From Bacilli bacterium (lineage in GTDB: Bacteria > Bacillota_I > Bacilli_A > RF39 > UBA660): a stretch of 18,407 nt of DNA. The notes beneath the pieces are model-generated. The model saw only the letters and a list, made by a program, of their open reading frames with translations, ran no database searches and was not told where the DNA came from. The stretch covers positions 1 through 18,407 of the forward strand of contig JAAWSW010000023.1 in NCBI GenBank assembly GCA_022801735.1. Direction: 5' to 3'. Made by a program: the position numbers and the translations under genes. Of this stretch, positions 6,603-14,660 are shown one piece after another (position 1 is the first letter of the stretch; each line of letters opens with the position of its first letter).

Positions 6603-7430
6603 TTAACTAAATGACCATAGGTTTTTTATTTGTTTTTCTAATCTATCATAATCCCACAAAAGGCTACTACGTTTTTTGCTGTTTGGGTCATTAATTTTTA
6701 TTTTTCCATTTGTAAGGCCTGTTAGGACTATAAAGTGACCTTTTGTTGTAAAGTCTCCCTCGCGCATACTACAAATAATGGGATGCCCATTTTCTAGTTC
6801 ATTAAAGACTGTGTTTTTTGATAATGATATTTCTTTTCCTTCAATTCCAAATTGTTTACTGCCACTAGTCATTAAATTCCAACTGGTTCCTGTTCCATTA
6901 ACATAATATCCGTTATCTTCTGCATACTTTGCTACTTTATATGGAGTGATTGTATTATCTCCTGTTAAGCCTATTATGACCATTGATAATGATGTTGGTG
7001 CACATCCACTAATTGCAATCATGTTTTCACCATACGATGCATATCCCCATCTTTCATCCCATTGTAATAGTAATGGTATTTCGTTTTTTGATGTATTAAT
7101 GGGTTCGTTAAAGACTTTTCCTGTTTTGTCTTGGTAGTTTAAAACAAAATCTAGCAAATCTATATCTCTAGATAACATATCTAGTAATGGTTCTGGATAT
7201 GTATTATAATTATTGATTATTTCTGTAATTCTACTATCTTCTTTGCTAAGGCTTGTGAGTCTACTTTGGATACTACCTTTATTATTTTTGATGCTAGATA
7301 CATCATCATAAGAAATTTGATTTAAATTATTAAGGGAAAATCTATCAAAGATTAATAGATAAATACCCCATATAATAAGCAATATTAGTATAAAAATTTT
7401 TAATAATTTTTTTGTTTTTCTTTTTTTCAT
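6603..7430 (-). CDS. Membrane-anchored C39-like (papain-fold) cysteine peptidase
   Basis: From ATG 7428-7430 (AGGAGG 7 bases upstream) the protein is 275 aa. It has a basic start, one membrane anchor (about residues 9-26), an extracytoplasmic linker (about 30-115), then a C39-like papain-fold domain. Catalytic candidates are Cys143 in SGCAPTSLSM, His222 in KGHFIVLTG and Asp238 in INDPNS, with the usual Q in PLLLQWDERWGY upstream as oxyanion residue. Such proteins cleave peptides or peptidoglycan-linked peptides outside the cell; the substrate is unknown. An upstream ATG at 7458-7460 in frame is rejected because it lies inside a terminator hairpin without a ribosome site. It is co-transcribed with VanZ and lies directly downstream of the two-component genes. 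Confidence 0.85.
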   Translation of the reverse strand: MKKRKTKKLLKIFILILLIIWGIYLLIFDRFSLNNLNQISYDDVSSIKNNKGSIQSRLTSLSKEDSRITEIINNYNTYPEPLLDMLSRDIDLLDFVLNYQDKTGKVFNEPINTSKNEIPLLLQWDERWGYASYGENMIAISGCAPTSLSMVIIGLTGDNTITPYKVAKYAEDNGYYVNGTGTSWNLMTSGSKQFGIEGKEISLSKNTVFNELENGHPIICSMREGDFTTKGHFIVLTGLTNGKIKINDPNSKKRSSLLWDYDRLEKQIKNLWSFS

Positions 7431-7445
7431 ATATAATCCTCCTAG

Positions 7446-7506
7446 AAAAAAAACAACCATTTAATTAGTACAAGTAAATTGTATCAATTATAAAATGGCT
7501 GTTTTT
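7446..7506 (-). terminator. Large hairpin/terminator between sensor kinase and peptidase genes
   Basis: On the minus strand a 14-bp stem (7493-7506 with 7449-7462, one G-U pair) is followed by a run of eight T. Its loop of about 30 bases can itself fold, with TACAA/TTGTA inner arms and flanking AATT pairs, into one long stem. The T-run is only 2 bases from the AGGAGG of the peptidase gene. Transcripts from vanRS must therefore read through it, or the peptidase gene must use a promoter within it (a TATAAT is at 7487-7492). It could act as an attenuator or an RNA-processing site. Confidence 0.7.
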
Positions 7507-7534
7507 GATTTTAATCTTATAAAATTCTTAAGAA

Positions 7535-8638
7535 TTACTTAATAGGAAGTTTAATGTGAAATGTTGTATAGTTTTCATCACTTTCGGCGCTTATATCTCC
7601 ACCATGTAATTTTGTAATATCTTTAGCGATGGCAAGGCCTAGTCCACTACCTCCAGTTTTACTTGTTCTAGATGAATCAGCGCGATAAAATTTTTCGAAT
7701 AATAGTTTGAGTTTTTCTTCTGGTATTTTCTTTCCTTTGTTACTGATTGTTATGTGCACTAAATCTGAAGATGTTTTTATGTCGATTAATATTTCTCTAT
7801 CTGTACTATAAAAACATGCATTTTTTATGATGTTACTAAATACTCTAGCTAATTGTTTTGAGTCAGCGTTTAATATAACTTTTGAAGATGATGTTATTTT
7901 TATTTCTTTATCGTTTTCTTTTAATATTGGATAGAAATCATCTACTATTTGTTCAAGCATCATTACTAAGTTAACATCTTCTTTCATTAGAACGATTTTT
8001 TCTGAATTAAATCTTGTTATATCAAATAGTTCATTTATTAAGTCTTCTAGTTTATAAGATTTTTCTAAAGCGATATTTATATATTTTTTTCTTTGTTTTT
8101 TTGGCATATCGTCTATTTCATCTAATAATGATAAATAGCCTATCATTGAAGTTAGTGGTGTTTTTATGTCATGGGCTAGATAGACGATTAAGTCATCTTT
8201 TTTTTGTTCACTTTCTTTTCTAAGTCGTTTACTTTTTTCGTATTCTTTTTTTAAATGATTTAGATTTTCTTCGGCAAGATATAATTCTTCAGGTAGTTTT
8301 ATGTATTCTGTTTCTTTGTCAAATAGTAATTTTGAAGCATCTGTTACGTCTTTTATGTATGTATATAATTGTTCAAGCGTTTTATAAAGTAAAATAAAGG
8401 TTACTGTTAACCAAACGATTGTAATTACTATAAAGATGCCTACGTCGTTATAAATACTATTAAAAATATTTATTAATCCAAAATATAAGTCTGGATAATA
8501 ATTATAAAGCCAATTAAAGTTAGATATTCTGACAAGGCCAAATATAATGACTAATATTGAAATTATGATGGCTAAACAAATTATTTCCTTGATGGCAAAT
8601 TTAATAAGTGTGTTTTTTATAAATTTATTATTTTTCAA
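7535..8638 (-). CDS. VanS-like membrane sensor histidine kinase
   Basis: The 367-residue kinase has two membrane helices (about 15-36 and 66-86) with only a ~30-residue external loop. A HAMP-like/coiled segment (about 87-148) follows, then the dimerisation motif YLAHDIKTPLTSMIGYLSLL with phospho-acceptor His156. The ATP-binding domain has the N-box NIIKNACFYS, FEKFYRAD and GGSGLGLAIAKDI. The short sensor loop and motif sequences resemble VanS-type kinases that detect cell-wall damage or glycopeptides. The likely start is TTG at 8636-8638, with GGAG/GGGG upstream; there is no in-frame ATG near it. It overlaps the response-regulator gene by 11 bp, so the two are translationally coupled. The signal is unknown. 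Confidence 0.9.
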   Translation of the reverse strand: MKNNKFIKNTLIKFAIKEIICLAIIISILVIIFGLVRISNFNWLYNYYPDLYFGLINIFNSIYNDVGIFIVITIVWLTVTFILLYKTLEQLYTYIKDVTDASKLLFDKETEYIKLPEELYLAEENLNHLKKEYEKSKRLRKESEQKKDDLIVYLAHDIKTPLTSMIGYLSLLDEIDDMPKKQRKKYINIALEKSYKLEDLINELFDITRFNSEKIVLMKEDVNLVMMLEQIVDDFYPILKENDKEIKITSSSKVILNADSKQLARVFSNIIKNACFYSTDREILIDIKTSSDLVHITISNKGKKIPEEKLKLLFEKFYRADSSRTSKTGGSGLGLAIAKDITKLHGGDISAESDENYTTFHIKLPIK

Positions 8639-9311
8639 TTTTATACCCCACTCCCCATATTGTTTTTATATATTTTGGATTTCTTCCGCAATCTTTCATT
8701 TTTTCTCTTAAGTGTCTTATGTGAACCATGATTGTGTTGTTGTCTTTTTCGAAGTATTTTTCACCCCAAACTTTTTGGAAAAGTTCGTCTGTTTTTACTA
8801 CGCTTCCTCTATTTGTACATAGGTGCCACATGATTGAAAATTCAATTGGTGTTAGTTCTATTTTTTTATCGTTAAATGTGAATTCATGGGTGTCGTTATT
8901 GATTATGATGTTTCTAAAGTCTATTATGTTTTCATCTCTTTGTTCATTATATTTTGTATATCTCCTAAGTTGGGCTTTTACGCGGGCTATAAGTTCTAAT
9001 GGATGAAATGGTTTTGTTATATAGTCATCTGCTCCTATTGTAAGGCCACTTATTTTATCGATATCTTCTACTTTGGCGGTTACAAATATAATGGGAAAAT
9101 TATAGTTTTCTCTAAGTTTTTTACATAATGAAAATCCGTCTATTTTGGGCATCATTACATCTAATATGGCTAAATCGATTTTTAATGTATTTATGTTTTC
9201 TAAAAGTTCATTGCTGCTGTAGTATTTATAAACGTTATAGTTTTCGTTTTTTAAGTATAATTCTATTAAATCGGCAATTTCTTTTTCGTCATCTACTACT
9301 AAAATATTCAT
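8628..9311 (-). CDS. VanR-like OmpR-family response regulator
   Basis: The receiver domain (1-115) has the acidic pair Asp7/Asp8, phospho-acceptor Asp51 (AILDVMMP), Thr78 and Lys100 (ITKPF). A C-terminal winged helix (about 130-225) follows, with LTPIEFSIMWHLCTNRG, VHIRHLREKM and IKTIWGVGYKIEK typical of OmpR/PhoB regulators, closest in look to VanR. It receives phosphate from the kinase encoded immediately downstream and most likely controls this operon and envelope genes. The ATG at 9309-9311 has AAAGGAAAGGAAA upstream. The promoter is the extended -10 at 9338-9346. Confidence 0.92.
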   Translation of the reverse strand: MNILVVDDEKEIADLIELYLKNENYNVYKYYSSNELLENINTLKIDLAILDVMMPKIDGFSLCKKLRENYNFPIIFVTAKVEDIDKISGLTIGADDYITKPFHPLELIARVKAQLRRYTKYNEQRDENIIDFRNIIINNDTHEFTFNDKKIELTPIEFSIMWHLCTNRGSVVKTDELFQKVWGEKYFEKDNNTIMVHIRHLREKMKDCGRNPKYIKTIWGVGYKIEK

Positions 9312-9337
9312 AAGTATTTCCTTTCCTTTTTATTGTT

Positions 9338-9346
9338 ATTATACCA
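9338..9346 (-). promoter_or_regulatory. Extended -10 promoter of the two-component operon
   Basis: The minus strand reads TGGTATAAT, 27 bases upstream of the response-regulator ATG. No good -35 is seen, which is compatible with an activator-dependent (autoregulated) promoter or with extended -10 use. Confidence 0.6.
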
Positions 9347-9384
9347 CTATTACTTTATATATTTATTAATATTTTCTTAAGATA

Positions 9385-9415
9385 ATATAAAAATAAGTCA
9401 AGTAAGACTTATTTT
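9385..9415 (-). terminator. Intrinsic terminator of the tRNA-Arg gene
   Basis: A perfect 10-bp stem AAAATAAGTC / GACTTATTTT (9390-9399 and 9406-9415) has a 6-base loop and is followed on the minus strand by TTTTTATATT. It lies 15 bases past the tRNA 3' end. Confidence 0.8.
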
Positions 9416-9430
9416 GTGTGCTAAATAAAA

Positions 9431-9507
9431 TGGCGTCCCAGAGAAGATTCGAACTTCCGACCTATCGCTTAGGAGGCGATTGCTCTATCCTGCTGAGCTA
9501 CTGGGAC
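9431..9507 (-). tRNA. tRNA-Arg (anticodon CCU)
   Basis: The minus strand folds as a full cloverleaf of 77 nt. The acceptor stem is GTCCCAG/CTGGGAC, the D arm GCTC...GAGC and the anticodon stem ATCGC/GCGAT with loop CTCCTAA (anticodon CCT reads AGG = Arg). The variable loop is short, the T arm GGAAG/CTTCT carries TTCGAAT, the discriminator base is G and CCA is encoded. It has its own promoter (9518-9526) and terminator (9385-9415). Confidence 0.97.
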
Positions 9508-9517
9508 ATCCATTTAG

Positions 9518-9526
9518 ATTATAACA
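9518..9526 (-). promoter_or_regulatory. Extended -10 promoter of tRNA-Arg
   Basis: The minus strand reads TGTTATAAT, ending 10 bases before the mature tRNA 5' end. This leaves a leader of only a few bases for RNase P. A TAGAAA at 17 bp is the best -35. Confidence 0.6.
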
Positions 9527-9550
9527 AAAAAACGTACTTTTTTCTAGTAC
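9526..9550 (-). terminator. Weak candidate terminator of the five-gene operon
   Basis: On the minus strand GTACT-N7-AGTAC (5-bp stem) is followed by G and seven T. It is about 70 bases past the last operon gene's stop. The stem is short, so termination may be leaky, letting the operon read into the tRNA. Confidence 0.4.
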
Positions 9551-9619
9551 TGTTTTTTTATTTGTATGATTAATTTTACTTAGAGTTCATTTTTAAAATT
9601 TAAATTCGTATGTTACTCC

Positions 9620-10666
9620 TCAAGTGTGTTGTTTACTTGTTTTTGAATGTTGTTCATTGATTGTATCAATTATTTCTTCACTGATACTATATGGAAAGCC
9701 ATCAGGATATTGTAATTTACATAGGCGTTCTATCTTTTCCCACATCTCAACATCTAATGTTATTGGCTCATCATCAAATATAATGTTTTTGCAATTATTT
9801 ATTTGATTGAAATAAAAATCATGTTTGCCTACTGAAACTAAATATTGGGTTTTAAGTTGAGTGTTTATAGCTATTCCTATCGGTGTAGGTAATATAACTT
9901 GAGGTTTTTCTTCGTGAATTCTTCCTAAAAGTTCATCTAGTTTCTTATTCACATCTCGTTTTAATTGTTCATCTATTTCTCTGCTTATTTCTGCTTTTCT
10001 GTTTTCAAGTTCTTTTATTTCTTGTTTTATTTGTGTTAATTTTTCTGATAGACTTTCTGCTTCTTCTTTGGCAACTTTTAATGCGTCGTAATCTAAATTA
10101 TATATTCCGGCGTTTTCTCTATCTTGAGCAAGTTGCTTTCTAATTGCATTTTCATCGGTATCTATTTTTTTATCTAAACTTAAGGCTGCTGAACATAAGG
10201 CGTGTTCGTCGATGTAGTATTGTCTTGCTTCTATTATATAATCTATTATTTCGTTTAGATGAGTTACTGTTTCTATAATACCTTGAACAATGCTTTTGTC
10301 TTCAAACAATAAGTAAAGTGATTTTATACTTTTAAAATTTGGTATAATTGTTGGGTTATTTAGGCAAACGCTTAGATTGTTTAAATAATCTAGTATTTCG
10401 CTTTGGTTTTGAATGTCGATTTGCGTACTGACAAATAATTCTTCAGCAAATTTAAATTGTTTATTAAAATCTACTTGTATATCGCTGTTAACAATTGTTT
10501 TTATGACTGATAAAATTAAGTCTTCGTTGGCATTGAAACAATATGCGTTTAGTTTAGCCATTGCTAGTTTGTAGTTTGTAATGGCAGAATTTATATGAGG
10601 ATATTTTATTTCTTTCAAGTATTCTTCTAATTCTTTTACTTCATCTTTTTCTTTTTTAAATAACAT
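9620..10666 (-). CDS. Uncharacterised coiled-coil protein, last gene of the TelA-like operon (348 aa)
   Basis: I do not recognise a named family. The N-terminal 160 residues look all-helical. Residues about 195-252 form a strong charged coiled coil (EEAESLSEKLTQIKQEIKEL and onward). A small mixed alpha/beta C-terminal domain (about 255-335) contains LPTPIGIAINTQLKTQYLVSVG and FDDEPITLDVEMWEKIERLC. It has no membrane segment or signal, so it is cytosolic. The ATG (10664-10666) has an ideal AAGGAGGT six bases upstream, and the upstream gene's TAG stop overlaps this ribosome site, showing tight coupling. Given the neighbours it may be a soluble partner of the TelA-like and membrane coiled-coil proteins; that is inference only. 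Confidence 0.8.
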   Translation of the reverse strand: MLFKKEKDEVKELEEYLKEIKYPHINSAITNYKLAMAKLNAYCFNANEDLILSVIKTIVNSDIQVDFNKQFKFAEELFVSTQIDIQNQSEILDYLNNLSVCLNNPTIIPNFKSIKSLYLLFEDKSIVQGIIETVTHLNEIIDYIIEARQYYIDEHALCSAALSLDKKIDTDENAIRKQLAQDRENAGIYNLDYDALKVAKEEAESLSEKLTQIKQEIKELENRKAEISREIDEQLKRDVNKKLDELLGRIHEEKPQVILPTPIGIAINTQLKTQYLVSVGKHDFYFNQINNCKNIIFDDEPITLDVEMWEKIERLCKLQYPDGFPYSISEEIIDTINEQHSKTSKQHT

Positions 10667-10669
10667 TGG

Positions 10670-11854
10670 CTACCTCCTTGTGACTATTTGTTTCGTTTTT
10701 GGTTTTCTTTCGGCTTTATTAATGTCGTCTAAATCGTTAATTTCATCTGCTAAACTATATTTTTCATATTCGAATGGTTTGCTTAAGTCTTGAGATGTTG
10801 TTTCTACTAATTCATATGAGTAAGTTCCTTCTAGTTGTTTTTGAACACATGTTGAGTTTTTTGTTTTTGGGAAAAAATGTTCTATTAAAATATGATTTTT
10901 ATCTACAGGAACTATTGTTGTGTCTATGGCATAACCTTCTATTGGAATGAATAGATATTGTTGTAGTGAACTAACTCCATATTCTTTTTTAGAATTAATT
11001 ATAACTCTATTTGGATATATAGTGATATGTCCATATGTTAAAGTGCATGTGTTTTTTTCTTCGTAATCTATTGTTAAAAATAAATACGTATTTTCGGTTG
11101 TTTTTATTAATTTTTCTGGTATAGTTAATCCGCTTAATTCTAGATAAAAGTTAACTAGTTTTTGTTCTTTATCTGGTATAACTATATCTATATTCTTTTT
11201 TGATGAATATCTATTATTTTGGATGGTTTGTTCATTTTCTTCTTCTATTGAATGAATTATAGTTCCATATAGTTCGTTATCTGATGATTTCCAAGTGATA
11301 AACACTCTATCGTTTCTAAATTCTATTTGTCCAGATATTGGCATTACAGAATTGTTTATATATGAGGTTTTGAATAAAAGTGCACCTTTTTCAAAGTAGC
11401 AAGTAAATGTTATAAATGTTTCTTTTCCGTTTATAGTGCATGGGATACTAAATTTGTTTTTGTGACCATGAATATTGCCAAAACTTATTTCGCTTTCACC
11501 ATTTAGTTCTATAATTTGTTTTATTATTTCTTTTAGGTAACTTTCATATTTTTTTATTTTATTTATATCTTTTTCGGAATTTAATAGGGATGATTCTTGT
11601 GTATGTGTTATGTTTGGTTGATAATTACCTATCTCCATGCATTTTTTTACTTTCTCTTCATCAAATTTACCAAAAACTATTATGTTTGGATTTTTTTGGT
11701 ATTCTTCCCATACTTGCATTAATATGTCTAAAAATTCTGGATGTGTATAGTCTATGGTTAGTTCTTTTTCGTCGTATTTTATTTTTAATATTGGGAAATT
11801 ACCTTCGTGCTTATCATATAAATGAACGAAGGTTAAGTTTTTTATGTCTATCAT
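10670..11854 (-). CDS. Uncharacterised soluble beta-rich protein (394 aa)
   Basis: There is no recognised family, membrane segment or signal peptide. The N-terminal ~70 residues alternate short strands (FPILKIKYDEKELTIDY). A linker and helix (about 90-115) follow, then a long region of alternating strands (about 120-345; e.g. GALLFKTSYINNSVMPISGQ, TYLFLTIDYEEKNTCTLTYG) that looks like one or two beta domains. The C-terminus is a charged tail ending in basic KPKTKQIVTRR. It starts at ATG 11852-11854, overlapping the TelA-like gene's TAA by one base, with only a weak AGG upstream, so translation probably depends on reinitiation. Its role is unknown; the position inside the operon implies a shared function. 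Confidence 0.8.
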   Translation of the reverse strand: MIDIKNLTFVHLYDKHEGNFPILKIKYDEKELTIDYTHPEFLDILMQVWEEYQKNPNIIVFGKFDEEKVKKCMEIGNYQPNITHTQESSLLNSEKDINKIKKYESYLKEIIKQIIELNGESEISFGNIHGHKNKFSIPCTINGKETFITFTCYFEKGALLFKTSYINNSVMPISGQIEFRNDRVFITWKSSDNELYGTIIHSIEEENEQTIQNNRYSSKKNIDIVIPDKEQKLVNFYLELSGLTIPEKLIKTTENTYLFLTIDYEEKNTCTLTYGHITIYPNRVIINSKKEYGVSSLQQYLFIPIEGYAIDTTIVPVDKNHILIEHFFPKTKNSTCVQKQLEGTYSYELVETTSQDLSKPFEYEKYSLADEINDLDDINKAERKPKTKQIVTRR

Positions 11855-12966
11855 TATAAACTACCTAATCTTTTTATTTTTTGTGTTTCTGGTTCGATTT
11901 CTCCTGAAATTTGCGCTTTTACTAGGGCTGGCATACATGAATCTAATAATGAATCGATATCGCTTAGGGCGCTCATTACTCCATCGTAATGTTGTGATTT
12001 TTCTGATTGATATCTTGCTAACATATCTGTGCCTAATTTGAATTGTTTAGCGGTATGTAAAAGTGTTTCTCTTGTAATAAGACTATTATTATTTAATTCA
12101 ATTGTACCTTCTATATTGTTTGTTAATCTATCTGCGGCTGAAGTTATGGTGCCATTTACTACAGACCTTACTTCTCTAAGACGTTCTAAACGTTTTTGGT
12201 CTTGTTTTATTCTAACTGCTAGACGAGAAAATACACTGACTGTAGGTGCGGTTACTTGAAGGAATTCATCAAATTTTATGTGTTGTTCTATAGCAAGAGC
12301 GTTGGCTAAATCTATTTGACTTATAACACCTTTCATTAATGTTTCTGATGTTTTTAATGAAAGTAAACGTTCTTTGGCTAAGTCTATTAACATTTTTTTA
12401 CTCATATATTCATCTGGATTTGACATTTTTAATGGTTCTATTTCTGCTTCAAATCTTTCTATATCTGTATAACCTTGTTCGATTGTTTCGCCTAATTTTT
12501 GGTGAACTGCACTGACATAAATTTTAAATTCTGTTAGTTCTCTTGTATCACCATCTAGAGCAATCTTTTCTTTGAGCATATTTTCAGCAGTGTCTCTTAT
12601 AGCGTCTAAATATGCAGTATATTCCTCTACGCTGTGATCGTTTACACTAAGTAGATCTACATTACCTCTAGTTATTTTGTTTATAGCGGTGCAGATACCG
12701 TTTGCTAGTTTGCTTTTTTTAAGTGTTGCTTTAGTTCTACTTGGTTCTTCTCCACTTAATGATTTATTAAATTCTTCAATGATTCTTATTGGATCAGAAA
12801 ATTCATACTCTCTTACTGGGCTATTAGTAAGGGATGCAGGTATATTTTCTTTTAATTGTTGATAGTCATCTAAAACCTCGCTTCCATATAAGTATATAGA
12901 TGCAGGATTATCTAAATCTATTCTTTGTATTTGTGTATCGTTTTGGGTAATTAATTCTTGGTTCAT
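11854..12966 (-). CDS. TelA-like (toxic anion resistance family) coiled-coil protein
   Basis: The 370-residue helical protein has no membrane segment. The layout recalls TelA/KlaA proteins: a short N-terminal segment ending in a YGS-type motif (YLYGSEVLDD, about 26-34), a central ELTEFKIYVSAVHQKLGE region (about 143-160), then a long helix-rich part. In that part LAKERLLSLKTSE (about 196-208), a long amphipathic stretch rich in A/Q/R (about 215-285) and NNNSLITRETLLHTAKQF (about 292-309) follow the family order. Known TelA proteins accompany membrane coiled-coil partners such as XpaC and are linked to tellurite and envelope-antibiotic tolerance, mechanism unknown. The match is by eye and divergent. 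The AAAGGAGG ribosome site is encoded in the last codons of the preceding gene, 1 bp away. Confidence 0.65.
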   Translation of the reverse strand: MNQELITQNDTQIQRIDLDNPASIYLYGSEVLDDYQQLKENIPASLTNSPVREYEFSDPIRIIEEFNKSLSGEEPSRTKATLKKSKLANGICTAINKITRGNVDLLSVNDHSVEEYTAYLDAIRDTAENMLKEKIALDGDTRELTEFKIYVSAVHQKLGETIEQGYTDIERFEAEIEPLKMSNPDEYMSKKMLIDLAKERLLSLKTSETLMKGVISQIDLANALAIEQHIKFDEFLQVTAPTVSVFSRLAVRIKQDQKRLERLREVRSVVNGTITSAADRLTNNIEGTIELNNNSLITRETLLHTAKQFKLGTDMLARYQSEKSQHYDGVMSALSDIDSLLDSCMPALVKAQISGEIEPETQKIKRLGSL

Positions 12967-12967
12967 T

Positions 12968-14626
12968 TTAGTTTCCTCCTTTTGGATATTCTCCTAATTT
13001 TTTTACTATAGATTCTTCGTTTAAAACACTTTCTACTTCTTCTCCATTTAATAGTAATTCAGTTTCTATGGCTGTAAGTGTATAGAATAATCTGTCTATT
13101 TCTTGTTTTATACTATTAATTTGGCTTTGACATTTATTTGCTTCAATTTCACATTGCTGGATGTTATGATCAATATTATTAATTCTGCCTATAGTTTGAT
13201 TAAGTTCGTTTTTTAATTCATTTAACTGATTTATTGCTTTTGGATTATTTTCTAGTATTGATTGTAATGTCTTAGCGGTTTCTAACATTTTTTGATTTTG
13301 CATTTGTTCCTTTTGAGAAAGACTTTTAATTTTGCGTTTCTTTATTCTTCTAGATAATCTTTCTATTGGTGCAAGTGTGTATTCTGTAGCAACTATTTCG
13401 GGAAGAACCAGCAGAGGAGATAAAAATGGTAATATCACTGCTGGAACACCTAAGATTGCACTAAAGAACAGCCATTCAAAGATGTCTTGTTTATCAACTT
13501 TACGGTCTATTAATTGGTCTATCTTATGAGTTATTTTTTGCTTTTTGGTGTCTAATTTTTGACTTTCAGTTTTATAATTATCTAACTGTCTTTGTATATC
13601 ATTTGTTTCGTGTGTTTCAATTTTCCTTTTTATTCTTTCTACGTTCTCTTCCTCTACTTTTCTTTCTGTTGTTAGTTTTGTTCTATTGTCTTGGATGGCT
13701 GCTAATTGTAGTTGAAATGTTACTAATTCTTCTTTTTTTACTTGATATTTTTGAAACATCATTTGATATTTTTGTGTTCTATCTTTATCACCTTCATGCT
13801 CTGTATCAGGTGCTTGTTCTAGTGATGTTATTTTACTTGGAATTATATCTTTTGAAAAATGAGTATTCATAAACTTATATATTAAGGTGTTTTCGAAATC
13901 ACCAGTATAATTGCTTGTGTTATCAAATGGTACTCCTGAAAAAAGTATTTTCTTTGCAAGGGCTATTCCTTTTATTTCATCAACTAGCCAGGTTATTGGT
14001 TCTACCTCTACCCAATAGGCTTGTCCTGTTTTGGCTATACGCCCGTCAGATAATGCTATATTGAAATTCCCGAAGTCAGGTACAATACGAATATATTTTT
14101 TTCCATTCCATTTATATTCAGCATGACTTCTTGTCCTAAACACTATATAATCATCAGGTTTTATGTCTTTAAAACCAGTTGTATATGTTTTTCTTGTAAG
14201 TGATAATCTACCTTTGCTATATTCTTCTTCTAGTTGAGAAGAAATATTATAAGGTGCTACAGTTTGCGGATATTCCCCATAATTCACTTCTATAAGTCCG
14301 TTGTTATATTGCTTACTTGAAGATGATGGAAAGAAAACCTCATTAGGTGTAATTAATACTGGACGTGCTCCTATACCAAATGTATCTAATGTGTTCCCTG
14401 GTTCAAACTTAATACCATTATAACCGACATATTTTGTTTTGGTCCACCACTTGCCTGTTCTATCTTTTAGCGTTGCCATTTCGGTTACAAATTGAAACGA
14501 AGATACATGTCCTCCCAATAAAATAGAAAAATCTGTTATAGCACATGTTGTACCATATTTCTCTATTATATCTAGTCTGTCAGGTCCAAAAGTTTCGTCT
14601 TCTTCTAAAAATGTAAAATTATTCAT
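12968..14626 (-). CDS. Large membrane coiled-coil protein with N-terminal GEYPQ (DUF6273-like) region and C-terminal KKLGEYPK motif (552 aa)
   Basis: No named function. Residues 1-265 form a globular region. It contains NYGEYPQTV (115-123) and, after an insert, YWVEVEPITWLVDEIKGIAL (204-223), ILFSGVPFDN (227-236) and YTGDFENTLIYKFMNTHFS (240-258), which resembles the DUF6273-type domain in gut Firmicutes. A coiled coil follows (about 285-378), then a hydrophobic hairpin (about 384-414), then a second coiled coil (about 430-520). The tail NGEEVESVLNEESIVKKLGEYPK is shared with the gene upstream. There is no signal peptide, so both coiled coils probably face the cytoplasm with a re-entrant or two-pass anchor. 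The start ATG has AGAGG about 11 bases upstream. It appears to be a structural or scaffold protein, by inference. Confidence 0.8.
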   Translation of the reverse strand: MNNFTFLEEDETFGPDRLDIIEKYGTTCAITDFSILLGGHVSSFQFVTEMATLKDRTGKWWTKTKYVGYNGIKFEPGNTLDTFGIGARPVLITPNEVFFPSSSSKQYNNGLIEVNYGEYPQTVAPYNISSQLEEEYSKGRLSLTRKTYTTGFKDIKPDDYIVFRTRSHAEYKWNGKKYIRIVPDFGNFNIALSDGRIAKTGQAYWVEVEPITWLVDEIKGIALAKKILFSGVPFDNTSNYTGDFENTLIYKFMNTHFSKDIIPSKITSLEQAPDTEHEGDKDRTQKYQMMFQKYQVKKEELVTFQLQLAAIQDNRTKLTTERKVEEENVERIKRKIETHETNDIQRQLDNYKTESQKLDTKKQKITHKIDQLIDRKVDKQDIFEWLFFSAILGVPAVILPFLSPLLVLPEIVATEYTLAPIERLSRRIKKRKIKSLSQKEQMQNQKMLETAKTLQSILENNPKAINQLNELKNELNQTIGRINNIDHNIQQCEIEANKCQSQINSIKQEIDRLFYTLTAIETELLLNGEEVESVLNEESIVKKLGEYPKGGN

Positions 14627-14660
14627 TTATAATCGCCTCTCTTTACTATTGGTGTTTTAT

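Noticed and set aside
7431..7460. Upstream ATG (7458-7460) for the C39-like peptidase
   Set aside because: It lies inside the terminator hairpin without a ribosome site; AGGAGG points to the ATG at 7428-7430.
7523..7536. 14-bp palindrome AATTCTTAAGAATT at the sensor-kinase stop
   Set aside because: It is short and A/T-rich, has no T-run, and lies next to the much stronger hairpin at 7446-7506, so it is probably chance.
5983..9311. Glycopeptide-resistance (van) operon
   Set aside because: Only regulator, kinase and VanZ-type genes are present. No D-Ala-D-Lac/D-Ser ligase, dehydrogenase or D,D-peptidase is in the window.
9431..9507. tRNA-Arg as an integration (att) site
   Set aside because: No integrase gene and no direct repeat of the tRNA 3' end is visible in the window.
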